NCBI RefSeq assembly: GCF_900101455.1
Contig: NZ_FMZJ01000007.1
Location: 1 to 64,000, forward strand
Direction of reading: 5' to 3'
DNA length: 64,000 bases
From: Sphingomonas sp. YR710
Lineage (GTDB): Bacteria; Pseudomonadota; Alphaproteobacteria; Sphingomonadales; Sphingomonadaceae
Part shown: in pieces, positions 55,218-63,308 of the stretch
How positions within the stretch are numbered: the stretch's first letter is position 1
Layout: each line of letters starts with the position of its first letter
Translations under genes and position numbers: made by a program
The notes under the pieces: model-generated
Seen by the model: the letters and a program-made list of their open reading frames with translations, nothing else
What the model was told of the DNA's origin: nothing
Database searches by the model: none

Positions 55218-56234
55218 TCAGATCAACCCCGCCAGCGGGCTCGACGGATCGGCATACATGCGGCGCCCCATCCGCCCTGCCCGATACGCCAGCCGGCCGC
55301 TTTCGACCGCAAGCTTCATCGCGGAGGCCATCATGATCGGGTTCTTCGCCTCGGCGATCGCCGTGTTCATCAGTACGCCCGCGCAGCCGAGTTCCATCGC
55401 CGAGGACGCCTCTGAGGCGGTGCCGACACCCGCATCGACGAGCACCGGCAAATTCGTGCCCTCGACGATCAGCCGGATCGTCACCCGATTCTGAATGCCG
55501 AGGCCCGAACCGATCGGCGCGCCCAGCGGCATGATCGCGACCGCGCCGACATTTTCGAGCCGCTTGGCAGCGATCGGATCGTCGACGCAATAGACCATCG
55601 GCTCGAAGCCTTCCTTCGCCAGGATCTCGGTCGCGCGCAGCGTTTCGACCATATCCGGATAGAGCGTCTTCGCCTCGCCCAGCACTTCGAGCTTCACGAG
55701 CGTCCAGCCGCCGGCTTCGCGCGCCAGCCGCAGGGTGCGGATCGCGTCCTCGCCGGTGAAGCAGCCGGCGGTGTTCGGCAGGTAGGTGATCTTCTTCGGA
55801 TCGATAAAGTCGGTCAACATCGGCGCCTTCGGATCGGCGATGTTCACGCGGCGCACCGCGACCGTCACGATCTCCGCGCCACTGGCTTCGACCGCAGCGG
55901 CATTCTGAGCGAAATCCTTGTACTTGCCGGTGCCGACGATCAGCCGCGAGCGGAAAGTGCGCCCCGCCACCGTCCAGCTATCGTCATCGATCTTTTCATT
56001 CACCGACACCGCATGATCTCCACCGCCGACAAAATGGACGATCTCGAGATCGTCGCCATCCTCCAGCCGCACCTGCCCCAGCGTCGAGCGCGGCACAACC
56101 TCCAGATTGCGCTCGACCGCCACCTTGGCGGGATCGAGCCCTAGGTCGTTCGCCAGTTCGGCGATAGTCATGCCTGACATGACGCGGCGATGTTCGCCGT
56201 TGATCCTCACCTGGATCGTGCCGTCCGCCGTCAT
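55218..56234 (-). CDS. thiSG: Fused sulfur carrier ThiS - thiazole synthase ThiG
   Basis: 338 residues. Residues 1-72 are Thi[25 protein letters not shown] and the end HFVGGG, whose glycines would be thiocarboxylated. ThiG follows after a short linker: [45 protein letters not shown] with the Schiff-base Lys181, [13 protein letters not shown] and [18 protein letters not shown]. It makes the thiazole half of thiamine from DXP. In the fusion the ThiS C-terminus is not free, which raises the question of how sulfur is loaded. AAGGAGC precedes the ATG at 56234. The gene is divergent from aroQ. Confidence 0.94.
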   Translation of the reverse strand: MTADGTIQVRINGEHRRVMSGMTIAELANDLGLDPAKVAVERNLEVVPRSTLGQVRLEDGDDLEIVHFVGGGDHAVSVNEKIDDDSWTVAGRTFRSRLIVGTGKYKDFAQNAAAVEASGAEIVTVAVRRVNIADPKAPMLTDFIDPKKITYLPNTAGCFTGEDAIRTLRLAREAGGWTLVKLEVLGEAKTLYPDMVETLRATEILAKEGFEPMVYCVDDPIAAKRLENVGAVAIMPLGAPIGSGLGIQNRVTIRLIVEGTNLPVLVDAGVGTASEASSAMELGCAGVLMNTAIAEAKNPIMMASAMKLAVESGRLAYRAGRMGRRMYADPSSPLAGLI

Positions 56235-56320
56235 GCCATGCTCCTTCGCTTGGATCCCGCCCATATCGCTTTGCGCTTTGCGGGCGAGCGCCATATAGGA
56301 AAGCCGGTCGCCGTATCGCA

Positions 56321-56776
56321 ATGGAAAGGGACCATGTGGCCGATCGCCCGATCATCTTCGTACTGAATGGCCCGAACCTGAACATGCTGGGCACGCGCGA
56401 ACCGGAAATCTACGGGCATGATACGCTCGACGATATCGCCGGCCGGCTCGAGGATCGCGCGCTCGAACTCGGCGTCCAGATCGACATGCGCCAATCGAAC
56501 CACGAAGGCCATCTGGTCGACTGGATCCAGGAGGCCGGCGCCACCGGCGCCAGGGCGATCCTGCTCAATGCCGGCGCCTTCACCCACACGTCGATCGCGA
56601 TTCACGATGCGATCAAGGGCGTGAACGTTCCCGTGATCGAGGTTCATCTCTCCAATCCGCACCGACGCGAAGCCTTCCGCCATATCAGCTATGTGGGGCA
56701 GGCCGCGAAGGGCACGATCGCCGGCTTCGGCGCGGCATCCTATATGCTGGCGCTGGACGCAGCCGCCGGCTTCTGA
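56321..56776 (+). CDS. aroQ: Type II 3-dehydroquinate dehydratase
   Basis: 151 residues. [22 protein letters not shown] carries the catalytic Tyr in the lid (EIYGHDTL) and Arg; [33 protein letters not shown] and [15 protein letters not shown] complete the type II signature. It removes water from 3-dehydroquinate in the shikimate pathway, as a dodecamer. accB follows 53 bp later on the same strand, so the three genes aroQ-accB-accC may share one transcript. Confidence 0.96.
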   Translation: MERDHVADRPIIFVLNGPNLNMLGTREPEIYGHDTLDDIAGRLEDRALELGVQIDMRQSNHEGHLVDWIQEAGATGARAILLNAGAFTHTSIAIHDAIKGVNVPVIEVHLSNPHRREAFRHISYVGQAAKGTIAGFGAASYMLALDAAAGF

Positions 56777-56829
56777 CAGTAGCGGCGCCAATCACACCAT
56801 ATTCGATCTATCCAGAACGAGAATTGCCA

Positions 56830-57309
56830 ATGTCTGAACACATCCAGGGTAGCGCAATGCAGGTTGATCCCGAACTGGTTCGCCAGCTTGCCGTGCTCCT
56901 CGACGAAACCAACCTCACCGAGATCGAGGTGCAGGATGGCGAGCGCAAGATCCGCGTCGCCCGCAATATCACGGTAGCCGCCGCCGCGCCGGTCTATTCC
57001 CAGCCAGCCCCCGCGGCGCCCGTCGCTGCTCCCGCCGCAGCGGCGCCCGCCGCACCAGAGCATGCCGCCGATCATCCCGGTGCCGTCAAGTCGCCGATGG
57101 TCGGCACCGCCTATCTTTCGGCCGAACCCGGCTCGCGCCCGTTCGCCTCGGTGGGCGACAAGGTCGCCGTCGGCCAGACGCTGTTGATCGTCGAGGCGAT
57201 GAAAGTGATGAACAGCATCGCGTCGCCGCGCGCCGGCACCGTCAGGGCCGTGCTCGTCGAAAATGGCCAGCCGGTGGAATATGATCAGCCGCTTGTGATC
57301 GTCGAGTAA
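56830..57309 (+). CDS. accB: Biotin carboxyl carrier protein of acetyl-CoA carboxylase
   Basis: 159 residues. An N-terminal helical part (LVRQLAVLLDETNLTEIEVQDGERKI, read as parts), an Ala/Pro linker near 60-85, and the biotinyl domain with the biotinylated Lys in VEAMKVMNSI. It carries CO2 as carboxybiotin to the transferase. AccC follows with three bases between. The ATG at 56830 was chosen over a TTG at 56824. Confidence 0.97.
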   Translation: MSEHIQGSAMQVDPELVRQLAVLLDETNLTEIEVQDGERKIRVARNITVAAAAPVYSQPAPAAPVAAPAAAAPAAPEHAADHPGAVKSPMVGTAYLSAEPGSRPFASVGDKVAVGQTLLIVEAMKVMNSIASPRAGTVRAVLVENGQPVEYDQPLVIVE

Positions 57310-57312
57310 GAT

Positions 57313-58665
57313 ATGGCCATCACCAAGGTCCTGATCGCCAATCGCGGGGAAATCGCGCTTCGCATCCACCGCGCCTGCCACGAAATGGGCATCCAGACGG
57401 TCGCCGTGCATTCGACCGCCGACGCCGATGCGATGCATGTGCGATTGGCCGATCAATCGGTGTGCATCGGCCCGCCGCCGGCGACCGATAGCTATCTGAA
57501 CATCCCCAGCATCATCGCCGCCGCCGAGATTTCGGGCGCCGACGCGATCCATCCGGGTTACGGCTTCCTCTCCGAAAATGCGCGCTTCGCCGAGATCGTT
57601 GAATCGCACAATCTGATCTGGATCGGCCCGAAGCCCGAACATATCCGCACGATGGGCGACAAGATCGAGGCAAAGCTGACGGCGGCCAAGCTCGGCCTGC
57701 CGCTGGTGCCGGGATCCGACGGGCCGATCAGCTCGTTCGAGGAAGCACAGAAGGTCGCGGCCAGGATCGGCTATCCGGTGATCATCAAGGCGGCATCAGG
57801 CGGCGGCGGCCGCGGAATGAAGGTCGTCGAGAGCGACGCGCTGCTCGAAACCGCGATCCAGCAGGCGGGCTCCGAAGCCAAATCGGCGTTTGGCGATGCC
57901 ACCGTCTATATGGAAAAATATCTTGGCGATCCGCGCCATATCGAATTCCAGATCTTCGGCGACGGCAACGGCAACGCTATCCATCTCGGCGAGCGCGACT
58001 GCTCGCTGCAACGCCGCCACCAGAAGGTGCTCGAGGAGGCGCCCTCCCCCGTCATCACCCATGCCCAGCGCAGCGAAATGGGTGCGATCGTCGCCAAGGC
58101 GATGGCCGACATGGGCTATCGCGGCGCCGGCACGATCGAATTCCTGTACGAGAATGGCGAATTCTACTTCATCGAGATGAATACCCGGCTGCAGGTGGAA
58201 CATCCGGTGACCGAGGCGATCACCGGCATGGATCTGGTGCGCGAACAGATCCGCATCGCCGAGGGCAAGCCGCTGTCGGTGAAACAGGAAGACCTCGAAT
58301 TTCGCGGCCATGCGATCGAATGCCGGATCAATGCCGAGGATGCGCGCACCTTCGCGCCCTCGCCCGGCACGGTGAAGAGCTTCCACGCCCCCGGCGGCAT
58401 GCATGTGCGCGTCGATAGCGGCATCTATGCCGGCTATCGCATCCCGCCATATTATGATTCGATGATCGCCAAGCTGATCGTCTATGGCCGCGACCGCGCC
58501 GGCTGCATCCGACGCCTCCGCCGCGCGCTCGAGGAGTTCGTGATCGAGGGTGTCAAGACCACGATCCCGCTCCACCAGGCGTTGATCGAGGACCCGGAAT
58601 TCCAGCGAGGCGACTATACGATCAAGTGGCTCGAAGACTGGCTTGCGCGCGAGAACGAGGCCTGA
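57313..58665 (+). CDS. accC: Biotin carboxylase subunit of acetyl-CoA carboxylase
   Basis: 450 residues. ATP-grasp enzyme: [45 protein letters not shown], the ATP loop [34 protein letters not shown] (catalytic) and [14 protein letters not shown]. It carboxylates the biotin of AccB with ATP and bicarbonate, the first step of fatty-acid synthesis. The two genes are nearly fused. Complete. Confidence 0.98.
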   Translation: MAITKVLIANRGEIALRIHRACHEMGIQTVAVHSTADADAMHVRLADQSVCIGPPPATDSYLNIPSIIAAAEISGADAIHPGYGFLSENARFAEIVESHNLIWIGPKPEHIRTMGDKIEAKLTAAKLGLPLVPGSDGPISSFEEAQKVAARIGYPVIIKAASGGGGRGMKVVESDALLETAIQQAGSEAKSAFGDATVYMEKYLGDPRHIEFQIFGDGNGNAIHLGERDCSLQRRHQKVLEEAPSPVITHAQRSEMGAIVAKAMADMGYRGAGTIEFLYENGEFYFIEMNTRLQVEHPVTEAITGMDLVREQIRIAEGKPLSVKQEDLEFRGHAIECRINAEDARTFAPSPGTVKSFHAPGGMHVRVDSGIYAGYRIPPYYDSMIAKLIVYGRDRAGCIRRLRRALEEFVIEGVKTTIPLHQALIEDPEFQRGDYTIKWLEDWLARENEA

Positions 58666-58691
58666 TCGATCTTTCGAAGGACGACACGGTT

Positions 58692-59030
58692 ATGAAGGCG
58701 ACCATCTGGCACAATCCGCGCTGCTCGAAATCGCGGGAGGCGCTGGCGATCCTGCAGGAGGCGCCCGGCCTCGACGTGGAGATCGTCGAATATCTCAAGA
58801 CCCCGCCGGCCCGCGCCGAGATTGCGGCCTGGTATAAGCGCGCGGGGATGACCGCGCGCCAGGGACTGCGCACCGCCGAGCCCGGCGCCAAGGCGCTCGC
58901 CGGAGCGAGCGACGACGCTATCCTTGATGCGATGGCGGCGGAGCCGATCCTGATCGAGCGGCCGCTGGTCTCTACCGACAAGGGCGTGCGGCTGGGCCGG
59001 CCGCCTGAAAAAGTGCGCGAGATCCTCTGA
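58692..59030 (+). CDS. ArsC/Spx-family reductase-like protein
   Basis: 112 residues. HNPRCSKSREAL has the single N-terminal Cys of the glutaredoxin-linked ArsC family; LVSTDKGVRLGRPPEKVREIL is the typical end. Members reduce arsenate to arsenite with glutaredoxin. The distance between the Cys and the downstream Arg residues fits. No arsenite pump or ArsR regulator is nearby, so it may be a paralogue with another role (YfgD-like). It lies 26 bp after accC and may read from the same transcript. Confidence 0.87.
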   Translation: MKATIWHNPRCSKSREALAILQEAPGLDVEIVEYLKTPPARAEIAAWYKRAGMTARQGLRTAEPGAKALAGASDDAILDAMAAEPILIERPLVSTDKGVRLGRPPEKVREIL

Positions 59031-59214
59031 GGTCGGCGCCACCGCCACAAGGCGGCGATCGGGGAAGCGGGCGTGCATCACCGGCGCACCTTCCGGAAAA
59101 TTGCCTATTCCCTGTCGGCTGCGGAAGCGATCAAGATGTGGGGACCGCTTTTTTCCGAAGCCCGGAGCCATTGCCGGGGCGGATCGTTGGGCGCTCGCCA
59201 CGATGGAGCACATG

Positions 59215-59535
59215 ATGATTCGAATTCTTCCAGCGCTGACCATAGCCCTGCTTGCCTCGGGGGCCTGGGCGCAGTCGTCACCGCCGGCGGTCGTGTATAA
59301 TGCGCCGCTCAATCCTGCGGTAAAGCTCGGCGGAGTCAAAGAGGGCTCTGCGCTGGCCGCCGGATATAATTCGTTCACGCAGGAGCAGGCCCGCGCCCGG
59401 ATCGCCAAGGCGGGCTATACCAATGTGTCGCCCCTGAAGAAGGATGACACCGGGCTCTGGCAGGGGACGGCCACCCGCCAGGGCAAGACCGTACATGTCG
59501 CGCTTGATTACAAAGGCAATATCGCGAGCGACTGA
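59215..59535 (+). CDS. Small exported protein, PepSY-like
   Basis: 106 residues. A signal peptide (LPALTIALLASGAWA) is followed by a domain with SFTQEQARARIAKAGYTNVSPL and HVALDYKGNIA, which resembles a PepSY or BamE-like beta layer. Three ATGs are close (59203, 59212, 59215); I chose 59215, which has GGAG six bases upstream. Function unknown; PepSY domains often inhibit or bind proteases. The next gene starts 19 bp later and may be co-expressed. Confidence 0.7.
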   Translation: MIRILPALTIALLASGAWAQSSPPAVVYNAPLNPAVKLGGVKEGSALAAGYNSFTQEQARARIAKAGYTNVSPLKKDDTGLWQGTATRQGKTVHVALDYKGNIASD

Positions 59536-59554
59536 TTGTTGAAGGAAAAGCGAC

Positions 59555-60166
59555 ATGTCCAAGACGATTACACGATTGTTCGACCGTTACGCCGACGCCC
59601 ATGAAGCCGTTACCGATCTTGAGCTTGCCGGCGTGAATGCGGACGACATCAGCCTCATCGCGAACAACACCGATGGCGTGCTCGGCCCCGATGACGTCGT
59701 GACCGCCGACATCGGCAAGGGGGCAACCGCAGGCGGCCTGATCGGTGGCGCGGGCGCCCTGCTCGCCGGCGTCGGCCTGATTGCCATACCCGGGCTCGGC
59801 CCCGTCGTGGCCGCCGGCTGGCTCGTAACGATGCTGCTGGGCGCTGGAGTTGGTGCGGCGGCGGGGGCCGCCACCGGGGGCATCGTCGGCGTGCTGCAGG
59901 CGCACGGCGAAAGCGAAGACGACGCGCATGTCTATGCCGAAGCCGTCAGACGCGGCAGCACACTCGTCAGCGCGAAGGTGGCTGACGAACTGATCGATGA
60001 AGCCGAAGCCATTCTGGCCCGCAATCGTTCTGTGGAAGCGGCAGCCCGCGCGGCCAAATATAAGGCGGCCGGCTGGAGCAGGTTCGACGATAAGGCCCCG
60101 CATTATACCTTGGAGGAAATCGAAGCAGAGCGCCGTCGCCACGCATCCGCAGCCGTCGATGAATGA
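59555..60166 (+). CDS. General-stress-type protein with a glycine-rich hydrophobic core
   Basis: 203 residues. ITRLFDRYADAHEAVTDLELAGVNADDISLIANN is the ferredoxin-like start of the YflT/general stress protein 17M or DUF1269 type. Residues 50-115 are Gly/Ala-rich and hydrophobic (GGLIGGAGALLAGVGLIAIPGLGPVVAAG, read as parts), a likely membrane hairpin or glycine zipper. A charged helical tail with KYKAAGWSRFDDKAPHYTLEE follows. GAAGGAAAAG precedes the ATG. Such proteins are induced by stress, but their mechanism is unknown. Confidence 0.75.
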   Translation: MSKTITRLFDRYADAHEAVTDLELAGVNADDISLIANNTDGVLGPDDVVTADIGKGATAGGLIGGAGALLAGVGLIAIPGLGPVVAAGWLVTMLLGAGVGAAAGAATGGIVGVLQAHGESEDDAHVYAEAVRRGSTLVSAKVADELIDEAEAILARNRSVEAAARAAKYKAAGWSRFDDKAPHYTLEEIEAERRRHASAAVDE

Positions 60167-60264
60167 GGGCGGGCGCGATGATTCGCTGAAGCCCTTGCTT
60201 GGCGCTTGCGCCGTGCGGTGGTAAACTGCTGGTCGGGGGCGTTAGACTCCAGCAGGAGAGTGAA

Positions 60265-60495
60265 ATGCAACTCGAAAGCCAAACCGACCACATCGCCATA
60301 TTGTCGCTGATGCTCGTCGGCATGCTGATCAAACGGCTGGAGGAAGTTGGGCAGCTCGACGACGGCACCGCGCGCCATATCCACCGCCTTGTCGGCAGCG
60401 TGCGAACCCATGCCACCAATGCGGGCCTCAAGGATCTCAACATCCTGTTCGACAATATTGATCGGTCGCTGGGCGAGCGTCAGCTCGTTTCCTGA
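60265..60495 (+). CDS. Small helical protein of unknown function
   Basis: 76 residues. MQLESQTDHIAILSLMLVGM, then KRLEEVGQLDDGTARHIHRLVGSVRTHATNAGLKDL. A strong AGGAGAG site precedes the ATG, and the protein is an amphipathic helical hairpin. I do not recognise it. It is near the stress-type protein and could share its transcript, though the spacing of about 100 bp leaves that open. Confidence 0.6.
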   Translation: MQLESQTDHIAILSLMLVGMLIKRLEEVGQLDDGTARHIHRLVGSVRTHATNAGLKDLNILFDNIDRSLGERQLVS

Positions 60496-60508
60496 TCGGA
60501 GACGCGTT

Positions 60509-60898
60509 TCACATCGCCTCAGGCGCACCATAAGGCCGGGTGATCAATTCCAGCAGGTGGCCGTCGGGGTCTTCGAAATAGACGCCGCGCCCGCCCCAAT
60601 GGCGATTGATCTCGCCAGCCTGGCTCCGCGCCGGATCGGCCCAATATGTCAGCTGAGCGGCCTGCGCTTTCGCAAGGCCGGCATCGAATTCGGTGTCGTC
60701 GACCAGAAAGGCATAATGCTGCGCGGCGACCGGCCCGGCCTTCTCCATGAAATCGAGCGACACGCCATTGGCAAGCTGCACCACCAGGAAGTGGGAAAAG
60801 GGCTCGGCCGGCGGCAGGCCGAGAATATCGGTAAGGAAATCGGCCGATCGTCGCTTGTCGCGGCACCAGACGATGCTGTGGTTGAGTTGTGCCGGCAT
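60509..60898 (-). CDS. VOC-family (glyoxalase-fold) protein
   Basis: 129 residues. Paired beta-alpha-beta-beta-beta units: LNHSIVWCRDKRRSADFLTDILGL with the metal His, HYAFLVDD, and GRGVYFEDPDGHLLELIT with the C-terminal Glu ligand. The superfamily includes dioxygenases, glyoxalases and antibiotic-binding proteins; the catalytic role is unknown. It is convergent with the preceding small gene and stands alone. Confidence 0.88.
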   Translation of the reverse strand: MPAQLNHSIVWCRDKRRSADFLTDILGLPPAEPFSHFLVVQLANGVSLDFMEKAGPVAAQHYAFLVDDTEFDAGLAKAQAAQLTYWADPARSQAGEINRHWGGRGVYFEDPDGHLLELITRPYGAPEAM

Positions 60899-61107
60899 AT
60901 CATCGCCTTCCCGGTTCGAGGGGCGATAATATCACGGCGTCATGCCGTGAGCCAGTTCCGGCATAGTATCCATGTCGATCGGGTGAACAAGACAATGCTT
61001 CGCCGGTGAGGCTTTTCGCCCAAAATTGATCATCCCGACGAGCGCCAAGTTCAGACCGATATCACGGGAATGTAACATCTTTCGTCAAGAGGCGACCTCC
61101 CTTCACC

Positions 61108-61200
61108 TTCATTCCCGCGCAAGCGGGGACCCATGGACGGGGGCAAGTACCGACTCCAGTGTGTCGCGACCGTGGGTTCCCGCTTGCGCGGGAATGACGA
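61108..61200. repeat. 92-bp inverted-repeat element, copy 2
   Basis: Left arm CCCGCGCAAGCGGGGAC followed by CCATGGACGG; right arm GTTCCCGCTTGCGCGGG and AATGACGA. Homologous to 47632-47723. It lies in the 437-bp gap between the VOC gene and the CHASE4 gene (60899-61335), in which I see no gene. Confidence 0.8.
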
Positions 61201-61335
61201 TCGGAGGCTGGCGTCGCTCGCATTCACCCGCTTGCCCTGCTTCCGCCTGCCCTCGACATGTCGCTGTTCGGGTCGCCGGGAATCTTTTCTCACGCACTGG
61301 CGCGGAACCACGACCGTTAGGCGCCGGCGGCAAAA

Positions 61336-62787
61336 TCAAGCGGCACGGTGGGATACTGGTTGAGGTTCTGCGGCGGGCGCGATGTCGGCGGACTCCATCG
61401 CGATTTCGGCGCGGTGGATGATATCGTCGGCGTCGGCTTGCGGATCGTCGACGACCGCACTGCCGATCGAGCAGGTCGCGGTGATCGTCCCGCCCTGCAG
61501 CGCAACGGGCGTTGCCATCGCGTCCGACAGCCGCGCGCCGATAGCCTGTGCGTTGTCGCGGTTGCATCCGAGCGAGAGCACCACGATCGAAGTGGCCGAA
61601 CGCCGCGCGATGATGCTGTCATCGCGACACAGCGACGCCAGCCGCTGCTCCGCAATGCCCATGAAACTTTCCCCCGCTGGATCATCGGCAGCCGCCAGAG
61701 CATCCTCGGACAAGGCGAAGCCGATGCAATGGACGACAAGGCTATCAATGCCCTGGCCCAGGCCGCCAATTTCCAGCGCGAGCTGATCCCGAAAGGTCGG
61801 AAATTCAACGATCACATAGTCATCTGCCGCGACAGGCCGCACGGCGCTCTGCGCAATCAGTTCATCGGCGAAGCCGAATATCCGGCGCAGCTGGGTGAAC
61901 ACCACAGCCAGCAGGATCAGGCATGCGATCAGGATTTGCGGCCAGAGCCGCCGCAGCATGCCATAGCCCGGGTTCAACGGATGCCATGCGAGCAAGGCGA
62001 CCACCCGCCCGGTTTCGTCCGTTGCGGGGATCGACGTTTCACCTTCCGCCGCGAGCTGCCCGAGAAACCGCACGTGGACATCGTCAAACAGGAACCGGCT
62101 CGAAAAGCGCGACAGGAAGGACGGATCGACCGGCATCGTCGTAACGACAATGGGTGCGCGCGGGCCCGCCGGCATCGCGGTTCCGAAATCGGGTTGGACA
62201 AGGGTTACCGTCAATATCGTCAGGCTCCTGCCGACGACCTTGAGGGCGCTCGCCTGAATCGGGCGGGACATCATGCCCCTGGCACCGTCCTTGTGCAGCG
62301 GAGGGCGCTGCGATTCCTGCAGCCTCACCATCTGAATCAGATCGGCGGCCAGAGTGTCGATCGGCCGATAGGCGGAGATGGGCGCCTTCGCCCCCCTGAA
62401 CGAGGCAAAGATCGGTCGGTTGGCAGCGTCGAGAACGAAACTGCGATCGAATCCATCGGTCTGATACAAGAATTTTCCGATATTGGTCTCGGCCCAGTCG
62501 GGGGCATAACGATTGTCGAGATTGCGCACGGCATCATCCCAGTCGGTCTGCGGCACAACCATGTTCGCCACCTCTGCCACACGCTGCGTGAACCCGTTCC
62601 GGGCGAGATTCTGTTCCCGGACTTCGCTCTCGCGATCGAAAGCCCCAAGCGCGAAATGGATGCCGAGCGTGAGGACAAGCACCGTCAATCCAGCAATGAC
62701 AGCGAGCGGCCAGAAGAAGTCGCTTCGCCGGATCGGCATTTCGTCGCCCGGCCGAACGATCCCATAGCTTCGTCCAGAAATGCTCAT
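61336..62787 (-). CDS. CHASE4 sensor protein with a degenerate GGDEF domain
   Basis: 483 residues. Two membrane helices (near 25-45 and 280-300) bracket a periplasmic CHASE4 sensor domain (NGFTQRVAEVANMVVPQTDWDDAVRNLD, read as parts). The cytoplasmic domain aligns to GGDEF by ARRSATSIVVLSLGC, where the active-site GG(D/E)EF is replaced by SATSI, so it should not make c-di-GMP. It may bind nucleotides or act as a structural partner. Its ATG overlaps the stop of the upstream PilZ gene (ATGA), which suggests that the two work together. Confidence 0.85.
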   Translation of the reverse strand: MSISGRSYGIVRPGDEMPIRRSDFFWPLAVIAGLTVLVLTLGIHFALGAFDRESEVREQNLARNGFTQRVAEVANMVVPQTDWDDAVRNLDNRYAPDWAETNIGKFLYQTDGFDRSFVLDAANRPIFASFRGAKAPISAYRPIDTLAADLIQMVRLQESQRPPLHKDGARGMMSRPIQASALKVVGRSLTILTVTLVQPDFGTAMPAGPRAPIVVTTMPVDPSFLSRFSSRFLFDDVHVRFLGQLAAEGETSIPATDETGRVVALLAWHPLNPGYGMLRRLWPQILIACLILLAVVFTQLRRIFGFADELIAQSAVRPVAADDYVIVEFPTFRDQLALEIGGLGQGIDSLVVHCIGFALSEDALAAADDPAGESFMGIAEQRLASLCRDDSIIARRSATSIVVLSLGCNRDNAQAIGARLSDAMATPVALQGGTITATCSIGSAVVDDPQADADDIIHRAEIAMESADIAPAAEPQPVSHRAA

Positions 62788-63308
62788 CACATATGCTTTC
62801 CGATAGCGGCCAGCGGGGCCGACAATGTCTTGTAAACTTCCCATGCGACGCTGACCGCCACGCAGCCGCCGACTGCCAGAACGATCGCAAACTGCATCGA
62901 AGCGGAGCGGCGCCTGCTGCGCTCCGCTTCGGCACGTAAATCCGCACGGGACGTCCTGGGCTTCGGGTCTGCGGCGACCGGCGCCGGACGGACCAACCCG
63001 CCGCGACGGCCCCTGCTTTTCAGGATCGCCGCGACGTCCAGCTGGTCCTGCAAGCGCAGCCCGCATGACTGTCCCGACGCCCACATCGATCGCGCGGTGA
63101 CGATTCCGTAGGGCAGCTCGAGATCGACATAGGTGCCGGGCGGTGGAGGCTTCACCGTGCGCAGCATCGCCCCCCGCCGGGAGATGTTCCGCACACTGGC
63201 GGCGCACCACTGCTTTTCCCAGCGGATGCGTGCCGGCATGACGATATCGTAACGGTCCTCGCGCTGAATCATCCGAAGCACGGGTCCTGATCGGCGAAAT
63301 CTTCGCAT
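62787..63308 (-). CDS. PilZ-domain protein with a C-terminal membrane helix
   Basis: About 173 residues. The N-terminal 90 residues are a PilZ domain: QREDRYDIV (R-x-x-R-like site), NISRRGAML (the NxSxxG motif) and DLELPYG. One hydrophobic helix near the C-terminus (MQFAIVLAVGGCVAVSVAW) anchors it. PilZ domains bind c-di-GMP. The start is unsure: GTG at 63368, ATG at 63308 and ATG at 63272 are all in frame; I kept 63308. It overlaps the CHASE4 gene, so sensing and c-di-GMP binding are probably coupled. Confidence 0.82.
   Translation of the reverse strand: MRRFRRSGPVLRMIQREDRYDIVMPARIRWEKQWCAASVRNISRRGAMLRTVKPPPPGTYVDLELPYGIVTARSMWASGQSCGLRLQDQLDVAAILKSRGRRGGLVRPAPVAADPKPRTSRADLRAEAERSRRRSASMQFAIVLAVGGCVAVSVAWEVYKTLSAPLAAIGKHM

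Noticed and set aside
54967-55494. Plus-strand frame running from the TonB receptor gap into thiSG
   Set aside because: Half of it is antisense to ThiG; no ribosome-binding site and no family similarity.
56235-56320. TPP riboswitch upstream of thiSG
   Set aside because: Only 86 bp separate thiSG and aroQ, and the thi-box CUGAGA and its partners are not seen.
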